From: an uncultured Clostridia bacterium
GTDB taxonomy: Bacteria; Bacillota; Clostridia; Lachnospirales; Lachnospiraceae
DNA length: 7,114 nucleotides
Assembly: GCA_946620335.1 (NCBI GenBank)
Contig: CAMONF010000005.1
Span: forward strand, 1 to 7,114
Reading direction: 5' to 3'
Each line of letters starts with the position of its first letter. Position 1 is the stretch's first letter. The translations under genes were made by a program, and so were the position numbers. The notes under the pieces were generated by a model. That model worked only from the letters and a program-made list of their open reading frames with translations, made no database searches and had not been told where the DNA came from. Below are positions 1-6,041 of this stretch, in pieces.

Positions 1-249
1 GATGGGTGCCATTTCCTGGATCGTCCTGTGAACATTCTGGATATAGGCGGCAGGGCCGGGCCTGTACATGAGTCCGCCGATGCCAAGATCGCAGAGCAGA
101 TGGTGCAGAAGCCCCGGATCATCCGAGAAGCCCATCGGGCAGAAGACCTGTCCGGCTTTTTGTTCAAGGGTCATGCCGGCCAGGGTGCTCTCCACCCAGC
201 CGATTGCCTCGTCGTCAAGACAAAATGGAACTGCTTTGAGATCGATCAT
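1..249 (-). CDS. Glycoside hydrolase family 3 protein, N-terminal fragment (cut by window edge)
   Basis: Only the first 83 codons are visible; the gene continues beyond the left edge. The protein starts MIDLKAVPFCLDDEAIGWVE and continues with a stretch typical of the start of a GH3 barrel: a 'TLAGMTLEQKAGQVFCP' helix-strand (residues about 22-38) and 'LGIGGLMYRPGP' (55-66), the usual 'LTxEEKxGQ...IGGxxYR' pattern. GH3 enzymes remove terminal beta-linked sugars; those with this N-terminus are often beta-glucosidases or beta-N-acetylhexosaminidases, but the catalytic part is outside the window, so the substrate cannot be called. No signal peptide is seen, which suggests a cytoplasmic enzyme. 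The ATG at 249-247 is preceded by AAAGGAG (259-265) with 9 nt between them, which supports this start. It has its own promoter and lies downstream of the terminator of the preceding GH3 gene, so it is probably a separate transcription unit. Confidence 0.85.
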   Translation of the reverse strand, partial: MIDLKAVPFCLDDEAIGWVESTLAGMTLEQKAGQVFCPMGFSDDPGLLHHLLCDLGIGGLMYRPGPAAYIQNVHRTIQEMAPI

Positions 250-258
250 GTGTAATAT

Positions 259-265
259 CTCCTTT
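259..265 (-). promoter_or_regulatory. Ribosome binding site of the partial GH3 gene
   Basis: AAAGGAG on the minus strand, 9 nt before the ATG at 249. It closely matches the complement of the 16S rRNA 3' end and fixes the start of the partial GH3 gene. Confidence 0.8.
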
Positions 266-295
266 ATGACAGTCAGGTTGACGGCCTACATTTTA

Positions 296-324
296 AGTGT
301 ATCAGTGGATATGAACAGTGTCAA
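296..324 (-). promoter_or_regulatory. Sigma-A-type promoter of the partial GH3 gene
   Basis: On the minus strand a perfect -35 box TTGACA (324-319) is followed after exactly 17 nt by TACACT (301-296), a 4/6 match to TATAAT. The bases TGA directly before the hexamer give an extended -10. Transcription would start near 289, leaving an untranslated leader of about 40 nt. It is the only promoter in the window with a consensus -35, so this gene may be expressed constitutively. Confidence 0.75.
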
Positions 325-358
325 CGAATAAGAACCTGGCAGAAAAGATCCTGCCTCC

Positions 359-370
359 CGGAAATTTCCG
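359..370. promoter_or_regulatory. Perfect 12-nt palindrome CGGAAATTTCCG, possible operator
   Basis: CGGAAATTTCCG is its own reverse complement. It lies 34 nt upstream of the -35 box of the partial GH3 promoter and just past the T-tract of the upstream terminator. A dimeric regulator could bind here, but no cognate protein is identifiable, and it could also be a chance palindrome. Confidence 0.3.
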
Positions 371-375
371 CACAG

Positions 376-412
376 AAAAGCGGCCCCTGTGCCTGTTCAG
401 CACAGAGGCCGC
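376..412 (-). terminator. Intrinsic terminator of the large GH3 gene
   Basis: On the minus strand GCGGCCTCTGTGC (412-400), a 7-nt loop and GCACAGGGGCCGC (392-380) form a 13-bp stem with a single G-U wobble, followed at once by TTTT (379-376). It begins 33 nt after the stop codon of the 1001-residue GH3 gene. The long G+C-rich stem with a short T-tract is a good Rho-independent terminator and separates the two GH3 genes. Confidence 0.88.
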
Positions 413-445
413 CCTGCATTATCGATCATTCACGATGCGGAACAA

Positions 446-3400
446 TCACTTGGCAGCTTTCTTCTTGCGAAGGCCCATGAAGAGGAGGACTTCGGCGAGA
501 ATGATGACAGCAGCGACACCCAGGTCAACGCCCAGGAAGAGCTTGGTCATCTTGTCCATGCCGCCGCTGGCGCCGGCGTTCTCATAGTAGCCGGAGTTGA
601 CAACGGTGTACATGATGTTCTTGCAGGCATTGCGCATGGCGATGGTGGCCGTAGCGGACTGGTCGGTCAGCTGGTTGGTGGCAGCGGAGGCGAAGCCCAA
701 CATGAGGTCATTGCCGTTGCGGATGCAGTGGTCGGTGATCTGGTAGCCGTAAGAGCCGTTGTAGTCTGTCTCGACCATACCAACGAAGCCCCACTCGTCG
801 CGGAGGACAGTGTTCAGCAGGTTGGGGTTGGCGCAGGCCGGGATGGAGCCGGTCCAGTTGAAAGCGGACATGGCTGCCATAGGCTGGCCGTCATTGTAGT
901 TCTTGACGCAGAGCTCGAAGGGCTTCAGGTAGATCTCACGGATGGCCTGCTCGGAGGCGTAGGTGAGAAGGATGGAGCAGCGGTTGCCTTCCTGGTCGTT
1001 GGTGGCAAAGTGCTTGATGTAGGGGTAGACACCCTTGGTGGCAGCGCCGTTGCACTCGTAGGCGGCGATGTAGCCGGCCAGGACGCCGTCCTCAGAGTAA
1101 TACTCGAAGTTACGGCCTGCGAAAGCGGAGCGGTGGGTGTTCATGGCCGGGCCGTACCAACCGAAGTTGTTGGCCTCTCTGTACTCCTGGCCCATGGCGA
1201 CGCCCATGTCATAGAGGAGCTGCTTGTTCCAGGTCATGGCCATGAGGGTTTCAGCCGGATAAGCGGTACCGTAAGCGCCGGTGATGAAGTTGGACAGGCC
1301 AGCCGGGCCGTCGCAGTCGCTGGTGCCGACCTTGCCGACGGAGGGAACGGCTGCTGTCTGCCAGCCGCCGAGGGTGATCATGAGGGACATGTCCTCATAG
1401 GAGAGCTGGTCAAGAAGGGCTTCCCAGGAAGGATCGTCGATGGCGACGCCCCTGTAGTCAGCCAGGGTCAGGTTGCCGGCAGCGCCGACGGTGGGCATGA
1501 CGTCGTCCGGATTGTCAAGAGCGGTCGGATCATAGCCGGCGACAGAGTTGGCTTCGACAGCCGCTCTGGTCTCGTCGTCCATGACATAGGCAGCCTCAGC
1601 CGGAGCAGCGGTGGCCTCGGCATAGTTGGCGAAGCCGTCAGCTCTGGAGAGCTGTGTGAAGGTGCCGCGGGCATAGTCCTGGAAAACGTTCACAGCAGTG
1701 ATGCCGTCAGAGCTGCGGCCGTTCACGCTGTAATCGATGTCGGCGTCGACAGTGAAGGTGGCTTCGTCGACGACAGTGTGGGAATCCTCACGGACAGAGA
1801 TGGTGTACTCACCGGCCTCAAGGATATAACCGCCATTGGCGAGCTTGATGCCTTCAGAGTCATAGGCAGCCATGTCTTCCTTGGGGATGGTGAAGCTGAG
1901 GGTCTGGGAAGCGCCGGCCTCAAGGAGGTCAGACTTCTCGAACTGGATCAGGTTGACGGAAGCCTTCTCGATGCCGCCGTTGGTGTAGGGCGGTGTGAAG
2001 TAGATCTCGACGACGTCCTTGCCGGCGACGGAGCCGGAGTTGGTCACAGTGACGTCGAAGGAGATGGCGTCGCCGTTGTCGGCGAAGTTCTCGATCTTCT
2101 CATCGAAGGTGGTGTAGGAGAGACCGTAGCCGAAGGGATACTGAACAGCGTCCTCATAGTTGATGAGGCCTTCCTCAGCGGCTGTCTCGTAGAACTTGTA
2201 GCCGACATAGATGCCTTCCACGCAGTTCACGAATGCCATGTTGCCTTCGTAAGCCGGATCCTTGTCGGCGATGGTCTGCTTGAGGTCGTCGACGTTGGTG
2301 AAGGAGAAGTTACCAAAGTTGTTCCAGGTCGGGGTAGCGGTCAGATCCTTGACAAAGGTATCGACAGTCTTACCGGAGGGGTTCACAGAGCCGTTCAGGA
2401 TCTCGCCGAGGGCTGCGAAGCCGGTGTTGCCGGCGCCCGGGGAAAGGATGACGGCGCCGATGGAATCATACTCATCGACCCAGCCAAGCTCCATGGCGTT
2501 GTTGGCGTTGATGATGACAACGACCTTGTCGAACTCGGAGCAGACCTTGTCCAGCATCTGCTCTTCGGTGACGGAGAGCTCAAGGTAGGTCTCGCCGGCC
2601 TCGAAATCGTCGTAGCTGCCGTTGTTGGTATAGGTAGCCTTGTAGTAGTTCATGGATTCCGGTCTGACGGAGACCTGGGCGGACATGTCGTAGGTGCCGT
2701 CGATGACAGCCTTCATGTCGGTCGGAAGGTCAGCGCCTTCACCGCCGGAGCGGGAAATGACGACAAGGGCCGTGTCGGAGAAGGACTTGGCGGCGCTCAT
2801 GACGTCATCGGTATAGACATCGACAGTCGGTTCCGGCAGCGTCCAGTCCTGAGAAGCCATGGCGATGGTCGGGCGGTCTGTGCGATAGTCAGTGTAGATT
2901 TTGGAGAGGTCTTCATTGGTGGTATAGCCGGCGTCCTTGAGGGATCCGAGGATACCAACGGCTGTGGAGGCGTCGGAAGAACCGGAGCCTGTGCCGCCGA
3001 AGATGGGGTTGGTGGAAGCCCAGCCGAAGACGTTCAGGGCCTTGACATCAGAGGAGAGGGGAAGAAGGCCGTCGTTCTTGAGAAGGACCATACCTTCCTC
3101 GCCGACCTTCTTGATGACGTCCTTGGAGGCCGCCACTGTCTCGTCGGAGAGCTCGATCTTGGAGTTGTTGAGGAACTGAGAAACGTTGTTCTTCATCGGG
3201 CCGTAGCAGATCGCGTTGACGAGAATGCATACGATGGCGATGAAGGCGAGCACTGCCTGCCAGCGAACAAAGCCGGGGTGCTTCTTCCAGATTTTTCCGG
3301 CGATGATCAGGACTACGATCATGGCGACCAGGGCCGCGAGGATGCCGTAGATGTAGCCGGAGAGTGTCGTCAGATAGCTGGTCAGGTCAGCTTCACTGAC

Positions 3401-3451
3401 GCCCATCCCGTAGAAGATGGGACCGATGATGCTTTGGATGAATCCTATCAT
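446..3451 (-). CDS. Membrane-anchored family 3 glycoside hydrolase with inverted domain order (beta-glucosidase-like)
   Basis: This 1001-residue protein carries the GH3 domains in reverse order. Residues about 100-450 are the 'C-terminal' alpha/beta sandwich: the entry motif EEGMVLLKNDGLLPL (118-132), the likely acid/base Glu238 in SGGEGADLP, and the closing PFGYGLSYTTF (439-449). An FnIII-like domain follows (about 460-570), then a linker, then the 'N-terminal' barrel (about 655-955) with SDCDGPAGLS (711-720, Asp714), GRNFEYYSED (779-788), KHFATNDQEGNR (813-824) and VETDY with the predicted nucleophile Asp896. Two membrane helices (about 33-52 and 66-84) flank a basic loop (KIWKKHPGFVR), and a third (about 971-993) ends in RKKKAAK. 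By the positive-inside rule the catalytic part is extracellular. GH3 enzymes with this order are known from Butyrivibrio and Ruminococcus; substrate specificity is not evident. GGGAGG 6 nt before the ATG supports the start. Beta-glucosidase activity is inferred from the family. Confidence 0.93.
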   Translation of the reverse strand: MIGFIQSIIGPIFYGMGVSEADLTSYLTTLSGYIYGILAALVAMIVVLIIAGKIWKKHPGFVRWQAVLAFIAIVCILVNAICYGPMKNNVSQFLNNSKIELSDETVAASKDVIKKVGEEGMVLLKNDGLLPLSSDVKALNVFGWASTNPIFGGTGSGSSDASTAVGILGSLKDAGYTTNEDLSKIYTDYRTDRPTIAMASQDWTLPEPTVDVYTDDVMSAAKSFSDTALVVISRSGGEGADLPTDMKAVIDGTYDMSAQVSVRPESMNYYKATYTNNGSYDDFEAGETYLELSVTEEQMLDKVCSEFDKVVVIINANNAMELGWVDEYDSIGAVILSPGAGNTGFAALGEILNGSVNPSGKTVDTFVKDLTATPTWNNFGNFSFTNVDDLKQTIADKDPAYEGNMAFVNCVEGIYVGYKFYETAAEEGLINYEDAVQYPFGYGLSYTTFDEKIENFADNGDAISFDVTVTNSGSVAGKDVVEIYFTPPYTNGGIEKASVNLIQFEKSDLLEAGASQTLSFTIPKEDMAAYDSEGIKLANGGYILEAGEYTISVREDSHTVVDEATFTVDADIDYSVNGRSSDGITAVNVFQDYARGTFTQLSRADGFANYAEATAAPAEAAYVMDDETRAAVEANSVAGYDPTALDNPDDVMPTVGAAGNLTLADYRGVAIDDPSWEALLDQLSYEDMSLMITLGGWQTAAVPSVGKVGTSDCDGPAGLSNFITGAYGTAYPAETLMAMTWNKQLLYDMGVAMGQEYREANNFGWYGPAMNTHRSAFAGRNFEYYSEDGVLAGYIAAYECNGAATKGVYPYIKHFATNDQEGNRCSILLTYASEQAIREIYLKPFELCVKNYNDGQPMAAMSAFNWTGSIPACANPNLLNTVLRDEWGFVGMVETDYNGSYGYQITDHCIRNGNDLMLGFASAATNQLTDQSATATIAMRNACKNIMYTVVNSGYYENAGASGGMDKMTKLFLGVDLGVAAVIILAEVLLFMGLRKKKAAK

Positions 3452-3664
3452 TGTCTTCCTCCCTTTGTAAAAATATAGTGCCTGCCGGGCTTTTCGTCCC
3501 GGCTGCTTTGATCCGGATCAGGCTTCTCAGGTACCTGGACCGGACAGAGCTCATGATAAATGGACAGCCTATCCGAACACAGCTGTCCCTCCTTTCCAAA
3601 ACAGGAGCGGAGGCGGCTGTATCAGGAAATCTGCCCTAGATATTCCGGCTCAGGCCGGATTATT
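3452..3664 (-). promoter_or_regulatory. Long 5' leader of the GH3 gene with hairpins and two Shine-Dalgarno sequences
   Basis: If transcription starts near 3664, the GH3 mRNA has a leader of about 210 nt. Visible elements, in transcript order, are: a stem TCCGGC/GCCGGA (3659-3644) at the very 5' end; a perfect AAAGGAGG (3595-3588); a 7-bp stem GGACAGC/GCTGTCC (3588-3562); the palindromes CAGGTACCTG (3528-3537) and TGATCCGGATCA (3509-3520); a stem GCCGGG/CCCGGC (3503-3484); a TTTTT run (3473-3469); and the gene's own GGGAGG (3463-3458). No known riboswitch class was recognised. The leader extent rests on the predicted promoter. Confidence 0.45.
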
Positions 3665-3670
3665 ATGGGC

Positions 3671-3679
3671 ATTATATCA
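3671..3679 (-). promoter_or_regulatory. Extended -10 promoter of the GH3 gene, activator-dependent type
   Basis: TGATATAAT on the minus strand is a perfect -10 hexamer (3676-3671) with the extended TGn motif. At 16-18 nt upstream there is no hexamer resembling TTGACA (TGAATG at 17 nt matches only 2/6). A strong -10 with a missing -35 fits a promoter needing an activator, and LytTR-like repeats sit just upstream. Confidence 0.6.
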
Positions 3680-3708
3680 TAAACATCTGAAAGCATTCAT
3701 CAGCTGAC

Positions 3709-3738
3709 GCAAACAGTCTCTCAGCCGTCACAAACTGC
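3709..3738 (-). promoter_or_regulatory. Candidate LytTR response-regulator site: two 9-nt direct repeats, 12-nt spacer
   Basis: On the minus strand GCAGTTTGT (3738-3730) and ACTGTTTGC (3717-3709) are direct repeats sharing CnGTTTG (6/9 identical), separated by 12 nt so that their starts are 21 nt apart, two helical turns. AgrA/ComE-type LytTR regulators bind tandem 9-bp repeats with a GTT core and a 12-13 bp spacer. The nearer repeat ends 32 nt before the -10 box. The kinase and LytTR regulator are encoded directly upstream. The match to the AgrA consensus is imperfect (8/9 and 7/9), so this is an inference. Confidence 0.45.
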
Positions 3739-3751
3739 CTGAGATTGTCCC

Positions 3752-5053
3752 TTACCGGACCGGAATCAGGACCTTCATCTCAAAGAGTCCGTCCTTCCAG
3801 GAGAAGGTGGCCGTCCCGCCGTACTTCTCCGCCGTTCTCAGGATGCTCTTCACCCCGTAGCCGTGCTCGCGCCTGTCCTTTCTGGTGGTCACGGGCAGCC
3901 CGTTCTGCATCTTCACCTCCCGGTCACAGTTGTTGACCATCATGATGAAAATGAAGCCATTTTTCTCAAAGACCTCCAGGTGGATCATCCGCTTGTCCGG
4001 ATCCTCCACCATGGTCAGGTGCTCGATGGCGTTGTCCAGAGCATTCCCGAAAATCGTGCAGATGTCAGACACATGGATCGGCGCGAGCGCCGCCCCATCG
4101 CAGACACAGGTGAAATTGATCTTATTTTTCTGGATATCCATGGACTTGCCCGCGATGACCGTATCAAGGACCGTATGACCGGTCTGGCGCTCGGGCCGGT
4201 ACTCGCTGACCTCCTGTTCCAGCCGGTCGACCCATTCTGCCTTCCTGGCCGGATCGATTTCCGCCTTCATGCCGGCGATCTGATGCTTTAAGTCATGATA
4301 CTTGATGTTGATCATCTCAATGCTCTGCTGGAAGGTCCGATACTGCTCATACTGCTGCTGAAGGACCTGGGAAAGAAGCAGGTATTCGCGCTCCCGCTTC
4401 AGATTGCCCAGCGCGACGTGGTAGGCAAAGAGGATGGCCATCCCGCCCAGATCGGTCAGGGCGCGGATGATCATAATGTCCTCCGCCAGAGGGCCGTCCA
4501 TGGGGGCCTTCCGGAGTACGATGCCGATGTTGCTGACCGTGAACACGAGCAGTGCCGTAAAGAGGACCACCAGCATTTCACGGATGCTGACCCGCTGGTC
4601 CTCCTCCTGCCAGGGCTCCATGAAGGGCTTCAGGAAATACAGGATAAACATGATGACCACGTAAACGGCAGCCATGAGAAGAAGGCGCGGAGGGCTGTAG
4701 TCTCGGTAGCCTTCCAGAAGATAATAATCCGGGAGCTGCTCCACAGCGGCCATAAATTCCGCGCAGACGAAGGCGAACATAGTGTGATAGATAGCAGATA
4801 TCCAGTCCAACGTCGTGATTCCCCTGATAAAGAGGGCCATAAAGGATACGGCAAGGACCATGCAGGGGATCCACAGGAAGAGGGGTACATTTGCCGTCAG
4901 GACCAGGAACACACTCTGCAGGACGGCAAAACCCAGAAAACAAATGATGAACCGCCACCCCGTCACACGCCTTTTCAGGATCAGGGAGGCGTAGAGCACG
5001 GACAGGCATTCCGCAAGGGCGGTATAGAATCGCGGTATATCGTAGAGCTTCAT
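3752..5053 (-). CDS. AgrC-like membrane sensor histidine kinase (HPK10 type, GHKL ATPase)
   Basis: This 433-residue sensor kinase should autophosphorylate and pass the phosphate to the response regulator encoded just before it. The first 215 residues hold about six or seven membrane helices (roughly 7-26, 33-54, 56-76, 84-104, 122-142, 158-180, 192-214), with no sizeable extracellular sensor domain, as in peptide-sensing AgrC/ComD kinases. A helical linker rich in Gln and Tyr (about 220-250) leads to KYHDLKHQ with phospho-acceptor His253. The GHKL ATPase domain has an N-box FGNALDNAIEH (335-345; Asn337, Asn341) and a G-box HGYGVKSI (397-404). The ATG overlaps the regulator's TGA (ATGA, 5053-5050), so translation is probably coupled. 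The ligand is unknown: an autoinducing peptide is typical of the family, but no agrB/agrD-like gene is seen here. Confidence 0.92.
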   Translation of the reverse strand: MKLYDIPRFYTALAECLSVLYASLILKRRVTGWRFIICFLGFAVLQSVFLVLTANVPLFLWIPCMVLAVSFMALFIRGITTLDWISAIYHTMFAFVCAEFMAAVEQLPDYYLLEGYRDYSPPRLLLMAAVYVVIMFILYFLKPFMEPWQEEDQRVSIREMLVVLFTALLVFTVSNIGIVLRKAPMDGPLAEDIMIIRALTDLGGMAILFAYHVALGNLKREREYLLLSQVLQQQYEQYRTFQQSIEMINIKYHDLKHQIAGMKAEIDPARKAEWVDRLEQEVSEYRPERQTGHTVLDTVIAGKSMDIQKNKINFTCVCDGAALAPIHVSDICTIFGNALDNAIEHLTMVEDPDKRMIHLEVFEKNGFIFIMMVNNCDREVKMQNGLPVTTRKDRREHGYGVKSILRTAEKYGGTATFSWKDGLFEMKVLIPVR

Positions 5054-5757
5054 CCCATTTTTCCCATATACTCGGCCAGGGCGGCCATGAATTCATTTTT
5101 CCGGGCCCGGGCGATCGGAAGACTGTCGCCGCAGACAATGCAGCAGCCGTCCCGGATTCCCATGACGTGCCGGAGATTCACCAGATACCCTTTGTTGCTG
5201 CGGAAAAAGCTGTAGGGCAGGAGCTTTTCTTCCGCATCACTCATCCGGCCCCTCAGCCGATAGACATCACTTGTGCAATGATAGACAAGGCTGTGTCCCT
5301 GACTCTCCACATAACATATATCTCCCGTGTTCAGGCGGACCATCCCGTTGGGCAGGACGAGGGTCACCGTACGGTTCATCTGGTCGGCGGCCTTCAAAAA
5401 AGCCCGGTCCATTTTTTTCGAGAAGGAGAAATAATCCACCGGCTTCACCACATAGTCCAGGGCATCCACCTGGTAGCCCCGGATCGCATAATCGATCCGG
5501 TTGGTGATGAACATGATCACGACCCTGGAGTCCCGCTCGCGGATCTTTTCGGCTGCTGTCATGCCGTCCATGCCCGGCATCTGGATGTCCATAAGGATCA
5601 CGTCCGCCTGCACGGAAGTATCTTCGGCGATTTCCGCGCCGTCCCTGTACCGGACAGTACGGATCCGGATATCCTTATCGAGGGCATACCTGTTCAGGTA
5701 TTCCTCCAGTTGTCCGGCATACAGATCCTCATCTTCCACTATTGCCACTGTATACAT
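5050..5757 (-). CDS. LytTR-family response regulator (AgrA/LytR type)
   Basis: The 235-residue protein is a DNA-binding response regulator, the partner of the overlapping histidine kinase. The receiver domain (1-120) has the acidic pocket VEDED (Glu8, Asp9), phospho-acceptor Asp57 in ILMDIQMPGMDG, Thr85 in FITN and Lys105 in VVKPV. The LytTR DNA-binding domain (about 128-230) shows the family pattern: ICYVESQGHSLVYH (147-160), FFRSNKGYLVNLRHV (184-198) and LPIARARKNEF (213-223). The start was set at ATG 5757-5755, directly before the receiver beta-strand MYTVAIVEDE and 5 nt after GGGAG (5767-5763). A longer reading frame from 5826 adds 23 residues unrelated to the fold and is rejected. LytTR proteins bind tandem direct repeats; a candidate pair lies upstream of the GH3 gene. 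AgrA-like regulators usually activate transcription. Confidence 0.95.
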   Translation of the reverse strand: MYTVAIVEDEDLYAGQLEEYLNRYALDKDIRIRTVRYRDGAEIAEDTSVQADVILMDIQMPGMDGMTAAEKIRERDSRVVIMFITNRIDYAIRGYQVDALDYVVKPVDYFSFSKKMDRAFLKAADQMNRTVTLVLPNGMVRLNTGDICYVESQGHSLVYHCTSDVYRLRGRMSDAEEKLLPYSFFRSNKGYLVNLRHVMGIRDGCCIVCGDSLPIARARKNEFMAALAEYMGKMG

Positions 5758-5856
5758 TTCTTCTCCCAAGCAAGGCTGAACGATCCCAGTTCCTGTCCGA
5801 CCGTATCTTTGTGTGGCGGTTATCACAGTTCCCTATAAAAACAACAAACCTTTTTG

Positions 5857-5865
5857 ATTATAACA
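5857..5865 (-). promoter_or_regulatory. Extended -10 promoter of the two-component operon
   Basis: TGTTATAAT on the minus strand combines a perfect TATAAT (5862-5857) with the extended TGn element. The best -35 at 18 nt is TTAGCT (3/6). An 8-nt palindrome TTAGCTAA (5879-5886) overlaps that -35 region. The start of transcription would be near 5850, about 90 nt before the regulator's ATG. No convincing LytTR repeat pair was found at the equivalent position, so autoregulation is not evident. Confidence 0.65.
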
Positions 5866-5984
5866 TGACAACAGCAAGTTAGCTAATTAAATCCGCGCCG
5901 ATGTGAGGGCAAAGACTATTGCCGACGGTTCTTTTCTCCTTTCCCTTAAATTCCGCTTCCGAGGTTTTTACTTACACAAATTGA

Positions 5985-5993
5985 TGCTATAAT
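5985..5993 (+). promoter_or_regulatory. Extended -10 promoter of the divergent repeat-protein gene
   Basis: TGCTATAAT has a perfect -10 (5988-5993) with the TGn extension. A partial -35, TTTACT (4/6), lies 15 nt upstream, and TTTTTA (3/6) at 17 nt. Transcription would begin near 6000, 42 nt before the ATG at 6042. It faces away from the two-component promoter; the two -10 hexamers are about 125 nt apart. Confidence 0.65.
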
Positions 5994-6041
5994 GAACCCA
6001 ACACAAACCATTCCCGGACTGCCGGAGGAAAGAGGTAGAAC

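Noticed and set aside
389..3478. A 1029-codon open reading frame on the plus strand covering the GH3 gene
   Set aside because: It is in exact codon register opposite a gene with clear GH3 motifs, has no recognisable domain and reads as low-complexity Gly/Val/Asp-rich sequence. It is an antisense shadow caused by codon bias.
3393..3599. A 68-codon minus-strand frame across the GH3 start
   Set aside because: It uses a TTG without a properly spaced Shine-Dalgarno, encodes an Arg-rich sequence without a domain, and overlaps the GH3 coding start in another frame.
3644..3659. Stem TCCGGC/GCCGGA as a terminator for the kinase gene
   Set aside because: The stem is only 6 bp and no T-run follows on the minus strand. 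It is better described as a small hairpin at the 5' end of the predicted GH3 transcript. Readthrough from the kinase gene into GH3 remains possible.
4295..5215. A 306-codon plus-strand frame across the kinase and regulator genes
   Set aside because: It is in register opposite the histidine kinase codons, rich in His/Gln/Asp, shows no domain, and overlaps two well-supported genes.
5758..5826. An upstream start for the response regulator adding 23 residues
   Set aside because: The extension does not belong to the receiver fold, and the ATG at 5757 has a good GGGAG 5 nt before it and begins right at the first beta-strand.
5908..5923. Inverted repeat GGCAA/TTGCC in the divergent intergenic region
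   Set aside because: The stem is only 5 bp with a 6-nt loop, there is no gene to terminate on the plus strand, and nothing else supports a function.
5863..5960. LytTR-type direct repeats upstream of the two-component promoter or of the divergent gene
   Set aside because: GCTGTTGTC (5877-5869) and ACGGTTCTT (5925-5933) look like single half-sites, but no matching partner lies 21 nt away at the proper position.
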